Shown here one piece after another: positions 8,308 through 16,980 of a stretch of 64,000 bases of DNA. Origin of the DNA: Clostridiales bacterium (GTDB taxonomy: Bacteria; Bacillota; Clostridia; Christensenellales; Pumilibacteraceae); assembly GCA_029070965.1 (NCBI GenBank), contig JAIEBI010000022.1, positions 1 through 64,000 of the forward strand, in the 5' to 3' direction. The stretch's first letter is position 1. Every line of letters begins with the position of its first letter. Under the pieces are notes generated by a model. It was given only the letters and a program-made list of their open reading frames with translations. It ran no database searches and was not told the DNA's origin. The translations under genes and the position numbers were made by a program.

Positions 8308-10095
8308 GTGTTAAAACGCATTTCAGTATTAATATTGGCTTTGGCCATTACGGCGAGTATGCTTTTGGGCTGTTCGTTCTTCAGCCACGACGACGAGCGC
8401 GACATGCAGCAAGAGGTCGCGGTTGTCAATTCGTACAACATTTCCAACGTCGTTCTTAACGAAGATGGCGAGGGCAAGGAATACGAATACAAAACGCAAA
8501 AGAAAATTATCTACAAGCGCGATTTGTTGGAGTACGTTCAAAACAACGCAAGCACGCTTTCATCGTCCTATGCGGGCGACGCCGAAGGCTTGTACAAGTA
8601 CGCTATGCGTATGCTTATAACCATAGAGCTTGTTACCAACGAGGTTGACGCCCTTATCGACTGCAACAAAGTGGAATGGGGTGTTAAGCAGCAAAACGAC
8701 ATTCGCCGCAATGTATACAGCATAATGGATAACACGCTGCGCACCCTTCAAAACAACATACTTTCCGAGCGCGGACAAGAACAAATTACCGAGATAGGCA
8801 GCGACAGTTCTACTGCAAGCACGACTTATCCCGTCAAGCCCGACGTAACGGACGATGCCGACGACGAAATAGAGGAGACCGAACCCGAAGTTTGGGCGCC
8901 CGACAAAGTGTCGTACCCCGGCGTAAGCGGGGACAGCGACAAGCGCAGTTTGGAGCGCGAAGCTATGACGCGTTTTATAGCGCTTATCAAGTCGCGCGTA
9001 AAGGACGATTTCCGTTTGGACAAGCCCGCGCGCAAGTGGCTTAAAGACAAAATCAACGCCGAGATAAAAGCTATCGACAAGCTTATCGACACGCAGGGCA
9101 TAGAAGCGGTTTATCCCAAGCTCGGCGAATATTCTTACCCTATGAACGAAAGCACGAGCGAGTTCGGGTATATCATGTACTACCTTAGCGGCGAAAACTT
9201 AGAGCGTTCGCAAAAGATTACCGCTATGCAAACGTACTTGACGGATAGCGTTACCGTTCAGTACGACGAGGTGGAAAAAAGCTACAACACTACGCTTAAC
9301 GATCAGCGCAGCAAGTACGAAGCGGATATTTCCGCGTACGACAGCGCGATGAGCGGCGGCAACACCACTGTGCTTTATCACGCCAACAACAATTATTTCT
9401 ACGTCAAGCACATTTTGCTTCCCTTCTCGGACGACCAAAAGGCCGCGCTTACCGAGTTCAAGAACAGGCCCGAAATAAAGAATTTGCACGAAGACGAGCA
9501 AAAAGAAAAAATCGAGCTGTTCCGCGAACAGCTTGTCGAGTCCATCAAGTGCTATCCGCACGTGGACGGCGAGGACGATCTTAATCATCTCATGACGGTT
9601 GACGAGGTTATGGCGCACGTGCGTTCGGTTATGACCCCGCTTGCGGGCAACGTGCAGCGCGCCAACGACGCGTTTACCGACCTTATCTACTTGTACAACA
9701 CCGACCCCGGCGCGTTCGACAACGACACCGGATACGTGGTTAAATATCAGGTGGAAGAAGACGAAGCAAGAACGTATATGGAGGAGTTCGAGGACGCCGC
9801 GCGCGAAATGCGCAAGACGTTAGAGGTCGGTCAGGTTTACGCCAAACCGGTAATAACGGACTACGGCGTGCATATTATGTACTTGTCGTCGGTGGTGCAA
9901 AAGGGTGCAGTCGGATTGAACGACGTAACCTCGCCCAACGGCTCGCAAACATATTACGATTTGCTCGAAGCGCCCATCAAGAGCGACCGCGAAAATAAGT
10001 CCTACACCAATTGGTCGAACAATGTTTTCACTTACAACTACAAAAAACATTCCAAAACTTATACGGACAATTTTAAAAATCTCTGGGAAGATTAG
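8308..10095 (+). CDS. PrsA/SurA-like parvulin foldase lipoprotein
   Basis: A 595-residue lipoprotein started by GTG. The signal peptide ends in the lipobox LLGC with Cys22, so it is anchored outside the membrane. The C-terminal half carries parvulin (PpiC) landmarks: YVKHILLPF near 368 and DYGVHIMYL near 527, which bracket an unusually long inserted region. The middle has an acidic, low-complexity spacer (about 170-200). It probably helps exported proteins fold after secretion, like PrsA. It is longer than typical PrsA (about 290), so the extra domains may bind clients. A weak promoter lies in the upstream gap; none is obvious. Confidence 0.8.
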   Translation: MLKRISVLILALAITASMLLGCSFFSHDDERDMQQEVAVVNSYNISNVVLNEDGEGKEYEYKTQKKIIYKRDLLEYVQNNASTLSSSYAGDAEGLYKYAMRMLITIELVTNEVDALIDCNKVEWGVKQQNDIRRNVYSIMDNTLRTLQNNILSERGQEQITEIGSDSSTASTTYPVKPDVTDDADDEIEETEPEVWAPDKVSYPGVSGDSDKRSLEREAMTRFIALIKSRVKDDFRLDKPARKWLKDKINAEIKAIDKLIDTQGIEAVYPKLGEYSYPMNESTSEFGYIMYYLSGENLERSQKITAMQTYLTDSVTVQYDEVEKSYNTTLNDQRSKYEADISAYDSAMSGGNTTVLYHANNNYFYVKHILLPFSDDQKAALTEFKNRPEIKNLHEDEQKEKIELFREQLVESIKCYPHVDGEDDLNHLMTVDEVMAHVRSVMTPLAGNVQRANDAFTDLIYLYNTDPGAFDNDTGYVVKYQVEEDEARTYMEEFEDAAREMRKTLEVGQVYAKPVITDYGVHIMYLSSVVQKGAVGLNDVTSPNGSQTYYDLLEAPIKSDRENKSYTNWSNNVFTYNYKKHSKTYTDNFKNLWED

Positions 10096-10145
10096 TCGGT
10101 CAATAATTAACTATCAACAATCACGAATTTAATTTGGAGAGCGTA

Positions 10146-10478
10146 ATGGCAAGATTCGGCGGATACGGTCGCGGTGGCGGCGGCGGAATGAATATGCAGC
10201 AAATGATGCGCCAAGCGCAGCAGTTGCAAGAGCAAATGGCGCAAGCCAAAGAGCAGTTGGAGGAAGCGCGCGTTACGGGCACTGCCGGCGGCGGCGCGGT
10301 AACGGTTACCGTGTCGGGAACCAAGCGTTTTATTTCCATTTCCATCAAGCCCGAGGTTGTCGATCCCGATGACGTGGAAATGCTGGAAGACCTTATCACC
10401 GCGGCGGCTAACGAGGCCTATGCGGAAGCGGACGAGCTGTACAAAAACAGCCCGCTCGGAAGCTTAGGCGGACTTTAA
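10146..10478 (+). CDS. YbaB/EbfC nucleoid-associated protein
   Basis: A 110-residue DNA-binding protein of the YbaB/EbfC family. After a glycine-rich start comes the [15 protein letters not shown] helix and the hallmark [13 protein letters not shown] strand. The ORF track begins at an upstream TTG; the ATG at 10146 is better since GGAG lies seven bases before it. Its stop overlaps the recR start by one base (TAATG), the usual ybaB-recR coupling that follows dnaX in many bacteria, though here dnaX is 37 kb away. Confidence 0.92.
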   Translation: MARFGGYGRGGGGGMNMQQMMRQAQQLQEQMAQAKEQLEEARVTGTAGGGAVTVTVSGTKRFISISIKPEVVDPDDVEMLEDLITAAANEAYAEADELYKNSPLGSLGGL

Positions 10479-11062
10479 TGCGCGATATCAAATGCGTGGC
10501 CGCACTGGCAAGCAGGTTTTCCATGCTGCCGGGGGTGGGCAAAAAGACCGCGTTACGGTATGCTTATGCGGTTATAGATATGAGCGAGAGCGACGTGGAC
10601 GCCTTTTGCGAGGCGTTAAAGGACGTCAAGCAAAACGTCAAGCTTTGTTCGGTGTGCGGCAACTTTACCGAGGACGACGTTTGCGAAATTTGCAAAGCTC
10701 GTTCGGCCAAACAAATTTGCGTAGTGGCATACCCCAAGGACGTGATAGCAGTGGAAAACACAGGCGCGTTCGACGGCGCGTACCACGTGCTTCACGGCAC
10801 GCTAAGCCCCATGAACAACCGCACGCCCGACGACCTTAACATAAAAAGCTTGCTCGCAAGGCTTAACGGAGTGGAGGAGGTGATAATAGCGACCAACCCC
10901 GACGTGGAAGGTGAAGCGACCGCGGTGTACCTTGCAAGGCTCATCAAACCGATGGGCGTAAAGGTAACAAGGATAGCGCAGGGCATATCCATGGGCTCGG
11001 AGCTCGAATACGCCGACAGCATAACATTGACGCAAGCGCTCGGACGTAGAACGGCGCTGTAA
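10478..11062 (+). CDS. recR: Recombination mediator RecR
   Basis: A 194-residue protein of the RecFOR pathway, which loads RecA at gaps. It shows the N-terminal helix-hairpin-helix (LPGVGKKTALRYA), a four-cysteine zinc finger CSVC...CEIC around 57-72, a Toprim domain starting ICVVAYPKD, and the conserved C-terminal tail with TRIAQG and LGRRT. Overlaps ybaB by one base. Confidence 0.96.
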   Translation: MRDIKCVAALASRFSMLPGVGKKTALRYAYAVIDMSESDVDAFCEALKDVKQNVKLCSVCGNFTEDDVCEICKARSAKQICVVAYPKDVIAVENTGAFDGAYHVLHGTLSPMNNRTPDDLNIKSLLARLNGVEEVIIATNPDVEGEATAVYLARLIKPMGVKVTRIAQGISMGSELEYADSITLTQALGRRTAL

Positions 11063-11093
11063 ATTACATAAAGCTAAATCGCAAAAACGTGTC

Positions 11094-11105
11094 GCAAACG
11101 TTTGC
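11094..11105. promoter_or_regulatory. LacI-type operator-like palindrome over the tRNA-Thr promoter
   Basis: A perfect 12-bp palindrome GCAAACGTTTGC, centred on CG like LacI/CcpA-family operators, overlaps the -35 box of the tRNA-Thr promoter by four bases. Chance is possible. Confidence 0.35.
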
Positions 11106-11130
11106 AAAACAAATAAATATATGCTATAAT
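11102..11130 (+). promoter_or_regulatory. Sigma-A promoter of tRNA-Thr
   Basis: TTGCAA, 17 bp, TATAAT, ending 42 bases before the tRNA 5' end. Confidence 0.85.
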
Positions 11131-11172
11131 TTTTAAGCACTCGGGAAACCAAGTGCAAAAAACAATAGCTAT

Positions 11173-11248
11173 GCTACTGTGGCTCAGTTGGTAGAGCAGC
11201 TGATTCGTAATCAGCAGGTCGGCGGTTCGAGTCCGCCCAGTAGCTCCA
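11173..11248 (+). tRNA. tRNA-Thr (anticodon CGT)
   Basis: A full cloverleaf of 76 bases including encoded CCA. Acceptor GCTACTG pairs with CAGTAGC, the anticodon stem GCTGA/TCAGC encloses TTCGTAA with anticodon CGT (reads ACG), and the T-arm has GGTTCGAGTCC. It has its own promoter and terminator, and an inverted copy of its 3' portion lies just beyond the terminator. Confidence 0.95.
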
Positions 11249-11250
11249 AA

Positions 11251-11278
11251 CGCCCCCTCATAAAGAGGGGGCGTTTTT
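11251..11278 (+). terminator. Terminator of tRNA-Thr
   Basis: A 9-bp GC-rich stem CGCCCCCTC/GAGGGGGCG with loop ATAAA and five T. The palindrome continues outward into the tRNA 3' end on one side and 11279-11291 on the other. Confidence 0.92.
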
Positions 11279-11291
11279 AGCTACTGGGCGG
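11279..11291 (-). repeat. Inverted copy of tRNA-Thr 3' end
   Basis: AGCTACTGGGCGG is the exact complement of tRNA bases 11233-11245, that is the T-stem 3' strand, acceptor 3' strand and discriminator base. Confidence 0.85.
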
Positions 11292-11324
11292 TATGACCGT
11301 GCGCCGCGTGTGCTTTGTTTAAAG

Positions 11325-12134
11325 TTAAGGTTTAATCGGAGGAAAGGGCGGGTGGTCGCTGTATTTCGGGTTGGTTACTTTTGTCATCGCAGCGAATGCG
11401 GCGTAATCATAGGGCATATATGCGTAAGGGTTGCGCTTTTTGTTTGCACCCGACGGCCCCAATCCGCCTGCGTCCGCGCCCGATAGAAAGTCACCGCCGC
11501 CGTCGGATATTATTGCCAATACTATCAAAGCGACGATTACGCCAGCAAACGAGCTATACGCTACTCGTTCTATATGTTCCTTTGCGTCGTGCGCACTGTC
11601 GGCAAGCGTTATAAAGAAGGCTATAAAAATTATCATATACAGTATCATCATCAACGACACCGGTCGTACCGCCTTGCTCGCCATAACGCACAATGTTATA
11701 CCTAAGCCGACAATCAACAGCAAGTAAATAGCCATGCATATTATATAATGCTTGCGTGCAAACGGTATATATGTAAGCGCCAAGTACAACGCAAATAAGC
11801 CTATTAGCACAGCCGCAGCTTCTGCCGATTGCCAAAGCGCGGGGAATCTGCCCAAATATACAAACAAGCTGCTTAACGCCATTCCGTCGGCTATAGCGTT
11901 TACGGCAATCGCAATGCACCGCACCGTATGTACATGTTTTCTCGGTTTTATGTGGTTTTTAGCCCTTACGGTTACTACCGCAAGCAATACGCCCATTACT
12001 ACAAACAGCGACAAAGCGACAGATACGCCCACCCATTTGTTGGTTGTCAGCAGATGCATTATATGTACCGTCGCAAAGCTCAACACAGTTGACGCTCCGA
12101 ATAGACATAATGATAACAAACTCTTTTTGTTCAT
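11325..12134 (-). CDS. Multi-pass membrane protein, unknown family
   Basis: A 269-residue protein with about six or seven hydrophobic segments up to residue 210, then a short glycine-rich stretch and a proline/tyrosine-rich soluble tail (PYAYMPYDY). I do not recognise the family. It is convergent with tRNA-Thr. A -10-like TACAAT lies only six bases before the ATG (on the minus strand, 12141-12146), so its message may lack a leader. The 223-bp gap to rsmA contains no other gene. Confidence 0.7.
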   Translation of the reverse strand: MNKKSLLSLCLFGASTVLSFATVHIMHLLTTNKWVGVSVALSLFVVMGVLLAVVTVRAKNHIKPRKHVHTVRCIAIAVNAIADGMALSSLFVYLGRFPALWQSAEAAAVLIGLFALYLALTYIPFARKHYIICMAIYLLLIVGLGITLCVMASKAVRPVSLMMILYMIIFIAFFITLADSAHDAKEHIERVAYSSFAGVIVALIVLAIISDGGGDFLSGADAGGLGPSGANKKRNPYAYMPYDYAAFAAMTKVTNPKYSDHPPFPPIKP

Positions 12135-12314
12135 ACCTGCATTGTAGCATAAAAGATTAATGAATGTACCGTTGTTGATTACTTTTAATGAAATTCTAAT
12201 GTGCCTTTAATGTTTCGGCTTGATTAGAAAAAGTTAAAAAGTCGATAGCGACACGAAGCTAATATGGCGATACAAAAATCAAGCTATTCGGCGAGCACAC
12301 GAAAGTAAAAAGAC

Positions 12315-12343
12315 TTGCATTTTTCTCTGCCTTGTGGTATACT
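12315..12343 (+). promoter_or_regulatory. Sigma-A promoter of rsmA
   Basis: TTGCAT, 17 bp, TATACT with the extension GTGG before the -10. Transcription should begin only about eight bases before the ATG at 12358. Confidence 0.8.
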
Positions 12344-12357
12344 GTAATCGTGGAATT

Positions 12358-13185
12358 ATGGTCGATATCGAGCAAATTTTAACTAAGCATAAGTTCAAGT
12401 ACAAAAAGGCGTTGGGGCAGAATTTCATTTTTGACGACGGCTTGCTTGACGAGATAGCCGAGGCGGGTGGCGCCGACGGCAAATGCGTTGTGGAAATCGG
12501 CGCGGGCAGCGGCAGTCTTTCGCGTGCCATTGCTAAGCGCGCTCACAGCTTGTGCGCGTTCGAGATCGACGAAACGTTATTTCCCATACTCGGCGAAACG
12601 CTGGAAGGCTTTGACAACGTTCGGTTGTTCAGCAACAACGTGTTGGAGCTTGGTATCGAAACGGTGGATATGCTGATAGGCGAGCCGTATATCGTAATAG
12701 CTAACTTGCCATACTACATTACCACGCCGCTTATATTTTTGTTTTTAAAGTCCGTTATGTGCGGCTCCATAACTTGCCTTGTGCAAAAAGAGGTTGCGGA
12801 TAGGATTTGTGCGACATGCGGCAGCGATTTCGGCGCGCTTTCGGCGTCGGTGCAGGCGGTTGCCGTGCCGCGTAAAATTCGGGATATCAAGTCATGGGAC
12901 TTTACGCCCATGCCCGAGGTGGACAGCACGCTCATTCGACTTGACCGCATAGAGGGCGCTTCGCTCACCGACGAGCTGGACGCGTTCATAAAAATATGCT
13001 TTACGCAAAAACGCAAAACGCTTGTAAACAATCTTACGACGGCGGGCATAAATAAACAGGACGTCGTTACTGCGCTCGACAAGCTCGGTTTTGCGGCTAC
13101 GGCGCGCGCGGAGGAGCTCGGTGCGGTAAACATAAGATTACTCGGAGAGGCGCTCGGGCGCGTTCCGACGTCGGTTGTCGAATAA
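12358..13185 (+). CDS. rsmA: 16S rRNA dimethyladenosine transferase RsmA/KsgA
   Basis: A 275-residue SAM-dependent methylase that dimethylates two adenines near the 3' end of 16S rRNA. Motifs: LGQNF near 20, SAM-binding VEIGAGSGSL near 45-54, and the catalytic NLPYYITTPL near 116-125. The track start (GTG 12334) lies inside the promoter -10 region, so the ATG at 12358 is chosen. It has almost no untranslated leader and only a weak GGA before the start. Confidence 0.94.
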   Translation: MVDIEQILTKHKFKYKKALGQNFIFDDGLLDEIAEAGGADGKCVVEIGAGSGSLSRAIAKRAHSLCAFEIDETLFPILGETLEGFDNVRLFSNNVLELGIETVDMLIGEPYIVIANLPYYITTPLIFLFLKSVMCGSITCLVQKEVADRICATCGSDFGALSASVQAVAVPRKIRDIKSWDFTPMPEVDSTLIRLDRIEGASLTDELDAFIKICFTQKRKTLVNNLTTAGINKQDVVTALDKLGFAATARAEELGAVNIRLLGEALGRVPTSVVE

Positions 13186-13236
13186 GCATTAAATCACAGT
13201 CAATAATTTATGCGCGGTAAGCGCAAAGGAGTATAT

Positions 13237-14814
13237 ATGCAAACCTTCGGAATTGAAAAGTACGGGATTAAAAATCCCAAAAAAGTAGCTCGCAATCTTG
13301 CTCCCGCGGTACTCACCGAGGAGGCGCTTGCCACCGAGCCGTGTCAGCTTATGGACACGGGCGCGCTTTTGGTGGAGACGGGTGCGTATACCGGTCGTTC
13401 GCCCAAGGACCGCTTTATAGTGGACGAGGCGGGCGTGTCCGAAAAAATCGGCTGGGGCACGGAAAACAAAAAGTTCCCGCTTGATAAATTCGAGCTTATT
13501 TATAAAAAGGTGGGTGAGTACCTGTCCGGCAAAAACGTTTATCTTTTTGACGGCTTTGCGGGCGCAGATCCCAAGTACCGCGTGGCGGTGCGCGTAATAA
13601 ACGAGTACGCATCCGAAAACCTGTTTATGAACAACATGCTCATTCGTCCTACCGAAAAAGAGCTGGACGTCTTTAAAGAGGACTACACGCTTATCGCCGT
13701 GCCCGGGCTCAAACTCGACCCCAAAGAGTGCGGCACCAACAGCGAAGCGGCTATACTGCTTTGCCTTAACAAAAAGATAATTCTCGTCGTCGGCTCCAAG
13801 TACGCGGGCGAAATGAAAAAATCGGTATTCAGCCTTATGAACTACCTGTTGCCGCAAAAGGGTGTTTTGGGTATGCACTGCTCGGCCAACATGGCGCTCG
13901 ACGGCAGCGGCGACACTGCGTTGTTCTTCGGTCTTTCGGGCACGGGTAAAACCACGCTGTCCGCCGACCCCAAGCGCGGACTTATCGGCGACGACGAACA
14001 CGGCTGGTCGGACGACGGCATATTCAATATCGAGGGCGGCTGCTACGCCAAGTGCATCGATTTGAGCAAGGAACACGAACCCGAAATCTACGGCGCTATC
14101 CGCTTCGGCGCGCTTGTGGAAAACGTGGTTATCGACCCCGAAACCCGTCAGCCCGATTACAAAAACCGTTCGCTTACCGAAAACACGCGCGTGTCTTACC
14201 CGATAGACTTTATCCCGAATAAAGTTGTGCCGTCGGTAGGCAAGCATCCCAAAACTGTTATATTCCTCACAGCGGACGCGTTCGGCGTGCTTCCGCCTGT
14301 GGCTAAGCTCACCAAGGAACAGGCTATGTTCTACTTTGTGTCCGGCTACACCAGCAAGGTGGCGGGCACCGAGCGCGGCATAACCGATCCCGTCAGCACC
14401 TTCTCGACTTGCTTCGGCGCACCGTTTATGCCGTTGCCTTCGTCCGAGTACGCAAAGCTTTTGGGCGAAAAGATAGAAAAGCACGGTTCCGACGTATACC
14501 TTATCAACACCGGTTGGACGGGCGGCGCGTACGGCGTAGGCAAGCGCATGAGCCTGCCCGCGACCCGCGCGATAGTGACCGCCGCGCTCGACGGCACTCT
14601 TGCTGACGTGGAGTACGAGGTTGAACCCTTCTTCGGACTTGCTATACCCAAGACCTGCCCGAACGTGGAAAGCAATATCCTCAATCCCAAAAACGTGTGG
14701 AAGGACAAAGCAGAGTACGACCGCCTTGCCAAAAAGCTGGCGCACGACTTTGCCGAGAACATCAAAAAGTACAACCTTGACGCGGCAATCGTCGCGGCAG
14801 GGCCTAAGGCGTAA
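13237..14814 (+). CDS. pckA: Phosphoenolpyruvate carboxykinase (ATP)
   Basis: A 525-residue enzyme interconverting oxaloacetate and PEP with ATP/ADP. The P-loop GLSGTGKTT is at about 232-240, with the following LIGDDEHGW metal-binding motif and the upstream RSPKDRF substrate motif. The ATG at 13237 is chosen over the track start because AAAGGAG lies five bases before it. In anaerobes of this kind it often runs toward oxaloacetate with ATP gain. The long antisense ORF over it is a codon-bias shadow. Confidence 0.97.
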   Translation: MQTFGIEKYGIKNPKKVARNLAPAVLTEEALATEPCQLMDTGALLVETGAYTGRSPKDRFIVDEAGVSEKIGWGTENKKFPLDKFELIYKKVGEYLSGKNVYLFDGFAGADPKYRVAVRVINEYASENLFMNNMLIRPTEKELDVFKEDYTLIAVPGLKLDPKECGTNSEAAILLCLNKKIILVVGSKYAGEMKKSVFSLMNYLLPQKGVLGMHCSANMALDGSGDTALFFGLSGTGKTTLSADPKRGLIGDDEHGWSDDGIFNIEGGCYAKCIDLSKEHEPEIYGAIRFGALVENVVIDPETRQPDYKNRSLTENTRVSYPIDFIPNKVVPSVGKHPKTVIFLTADAFGVLPPVAKLTKEQAMFYFVSGYTSKVAGTERGITDPVSTFSTCFGAPFMPLPSSEYAKLLGEKIEKHGSDVYLINTGWTGGAYGVGKRMSLPATRAIVTAALDGTLADVEYEVEPFFGLAIPKTCPNVESNILNPKNVWKDKAEYDRLAKKLAHDFAENIKKYNLDAAIVAAGPKA

Positions 14815-14865
14815 AAAGCACAAGCAACGTTACTTACGACAAACGGGAATTTAGCGAGGACATTT

Positions 14866-15270
14866 ATGAGTAAGTTTTCCGAAAAAGGATATTTTGTAAA
14901 AGAAAATGCGCCCATCTACCTAACGGAAGACATGGATAAAACCGTTAGGTGGTTTGAAGAAGTGATGGGCTGGTACAGCAACATTGTTGAAAGAGATGAC
15001 GCCGGCAACGGCTGTTACGGGGTAGTCTTTGACATACTTCCCGAAATTGAAATCACGCATTTAGCGCCTTTTACGGGCTTTCAACTGTTCAAGGATAAGC
15101 CCGAACCACGCGCAATCTCATTTATGCAAGTGCAAGACATCGACAAAATGTATGCTTACATCAAATCGAAAGGTTGGGATAAAATTACAAAAGTCGTAAC
15201 TCAACCGTGGGGCGGCAAAACTTGCAGTATTACAACAATAGACGGATATATCATAAACGTATTTCAGTAA
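14866..15270 (+). CDS. VOC (glyoxalase/bleomycin-resistance fold) protein
   Basis: A 134-residue protein with two beta-alpha-beta-beta-beta-like halves. The start YLTEDMDKTVRWFEEVMGWY and the end ISFMQVQDIDKMYAYIKSKGWDKI...DGYIINVFQ are typical of VOC superfamily proteins. Substrate unknown. Its base composition is more AT-rich than pckA and malQ around it, which might reflect later acquisition. Confidence 0.75.
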   Translation: MSKFSEKGYFVKENAPIYLTEDMDKTVRWFEEVMGWYSNIVERDDAGNGCYGVVFDILPEIEITHLAPFTGFQLFKDKPEPRAISFMQVQDIDKMYAYIKSKGWDKITKVVTQPWGGKTCSITTIDGYIINVFQ

Positions 15271-15296
15271 AATTCGGTCCGTTCAATAAAAGCATA

Positions 15297-15329
15297 GCCC
15301 GCTATACTTCGCTTGCGAATGTGGCGGGC
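15297..15329. terminator. Nested hairpin after the VOC gene
   Basis: GCCCGC pairs with GCGGGC around an inner TTCGC/GCGAA stem; a weak T-rich stretch follows. It could terminate the VOC transcript. The rest of the 203-bp gap holds the malQ promoter. Confidence 0.45.
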
Positions 15330-15408
15330 AATTTGTTATCTACGAGAAAATTCTATATGAAAGATAATTTGCAGTGTGAATTGTTAAAAAGAAATTTGAC
15401 GAAACATA

Positions 15409-15437
15409 TTGAAATCCAAAAAGGGATGTGCTATACT
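15409..15437 (+). promoter_or_regulatory. Sigma-A promoter of malQ
   Basis: TTGAAA, 17 bp, TATACT, 36 bases before the TTG start codon. Confidence 0.8.
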
Positions 15438-15473
15438 TACGCTGTAAATACTACATTGTGAGGAAGGTGTATT

Positions 15474-16916
15474 TTGGAAAGAAAAGCGGGTGTTTTGATG
15501 CACATATCGTCGCTACCCAACGAGCGCGGAATAGGCTCGTTCGGCAAGTCGGCGTACGAGTTTGTTGACTTTATGGAAAAGTCGGGTTTATCGTTGTGGC
15601 AGGTTTTGCCGCTGTGTCCCACATCGTACGGTGATTCGCCGTACCAGTCGCCCAGCGCGATTGCGGGCAATCCGTACTTTATAGACCTTGATACGCTCAT
15701 CGACGAGGGCTTGCTTAAAAAAGCGGAAGTGCCTACGTACGAGCTTAAACACATAGACTACGCCGAAATTTATTACGAGCGCTTTGACACGTTGCGCAAG
15801 GCATTCCGTCGGTTCAAAAAAGCGCCACCTGCCGATTACGAAGCGTTCAAAGCGGAAAACGCGTTTTGGCTGGACGACTATGCGCTGTTTATGGCGCTTA
15901 AAGAATCTCACGACATGCAGCCGTGGTACACGTGGGAGCCGAAATATATGCACCGCACCGGTTCGGTGACAAAGTTTGCAAACGCGGCGGAGTTCCATAA
16001 ATTTTTGCAATACGAGTTTTTCCGTCAGTGGCTTGCGCTCAAAAACTACGCCAACGCTCACGGCGTGAAAATTGTGGGCGATATGCCCATTTACGTTGCA
16101 CATGATTCGGTTGAGGTATGGAGCAATCCCAAGCAGTTCTTGCTCAACGAGGACCTGTCCAAAAAGGTGGTTGCTGGTGTTCCGCCCGACTACTTCTCGG
16201 CCGACGGTCAGCTTTGGGGCAACCCCATTTACGATTGGGATTACATGCGCGAAACCAATTACGATTGGTGGGTTATGCGCATGACTATGGCGCTCAAGCT
16301 GTACGACGTCGTGCGTATCGACCATTTCCGCGCGTTCGCCGACTACTATGTAATTCCCGCCGATCGCACCGACGCGCGCGTGGGCGAGTGGAAGCCGGGA
16401 CCCGGTATGGCGCTGTTCAACGTTATTAACGAAAAGCTCAATCACCCTGCAATCATTGCCGAGGATCTCGGCGAGTTGCATGAATGCGTGCGCCAGCTTG
16501 TGCGCGAAACGGGCTACCCGGGCATGAAGATTATGCAGTTTGCATTTGACGGCAATCCATACAACGATTTCTATTACACCAACTACAACACCAACTGCGT
16601 GGCGTACACGGGCACGCATGACAACGATACCACGCGCGGCTGGTTCGAGGCGCTTAACGGCGGCGAAAAGGATTTGGTGCGCCGCACGCTCGGCTACTAC
16701 GGCAACGACGTAGCGGGCGAAATCGTAGATCGGTTATTTTCGTCGGCGGCCGATACGGTAATCATTCCCATGCAGGACTTTTTGGACCTTCCCACCTCGG
16801 CGCGTATGAACATTCCGTCCACGCTGGGCGGCAACTGGGCGTGGCGCTCCTATCCCGATTGGGAACAGCTTTCGGGCAAGATAAAGGACATGCTCACAAA
16901 GTACAACCGCCTGTAA
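15474..16916 (+). CDS. malQ: 4-alpha-glucanotransferase (amylomaltase, GH77)
   Basis: A 480-residue enzyme transferring alpha-1,4-glucan segments. It starts with TTG preceded by a strong AGGAAGGTG site. GH77 landmarks: SLPNERGIGSFG at the N-terminus, SPYQSPSA, the nucleophile in VRIDHFRAF, the acid/base in IIAEDLGEL and the third carboxylate in TGTHDNDTTRGW. With the GH13 enzyme it points to use of maltodextrins or turnover of glycogen-like glucan. A heptamer repeat begins two bases after its stop. Confidence 0.95.
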   Translation: MERKAGVLMHISSLPNERGIGSFGKSAYEFVDFMEKSGLSLWQVLPLCPTSYGDSPYQSPSAIAGNPYFIDLDTLIDEGLLKKAEVPTYELKHIDYAEIYYERFDTLRKAFRRFKKAPPADYEAFKAENAFWLDDYALFMALKESHDMQPWYTWEPKYMHRTGSVTKFANAAEFHKFLQYEFFRQWLALKNYANAHGVKIVGDMPIYVAHDSVEVWSNPKQFLLNEDLSKKVVAGVPPDYFSADGQLWGNPIYDWDYMRETNYDWWVMRMTMALKLYDVVRIDHFRAFADYYVIPADRTDARVGEWKPGPGMALFNVINEKLNHPAIIAEDLGELHECVRQLVRETGYPGMKIMQFAFDGNPYNDFYYTNYNTNCVAYTGTHDNDTTRGWFEALNGGEKDLVRRTLGYYGNDVAGEIVDRLFSSAADTVIIPMQDFLDLPTSARMNIPSTLGGNWAWRSYPDWEQLSGKIKDMLTKYNRL

Positions 16917-16917
16917 T

Positions 16918-16931
16918 AATTCTGAATTAAG
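16918..16931. repeat. Short heptamer repeat at malQ stop
   Basis: Two 7-bp units, AATTCTG and AATTAAG, directly after the stop codon; same family as the longer arrays elsewhere. Confidence 0.55.
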
Positions 16932-16938
16932 TAAATAC

Positions 16939-16978
16939 AAAAATCGACCGATAGCACAAAGCTGTCGGTCGATTTTTT
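16939..16978. terminator. Bidirectional terminator between malQ and veg
   Basis: A long stem CGACCGATAGC/GCTGTCGGTCG (one wobble) with ACAAA loop, flanked by A5 and T6, serving both convergent genes. Confidence 0.9.
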
Positions 16979-16980
16979 GT

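Noticed and set aside
13189-14823. 544-residue ORF antisense to pckA
   Set aside because: Shadow of pckA with composition typical of an antisense frame (His, Arg, Val-rich) and no domain.
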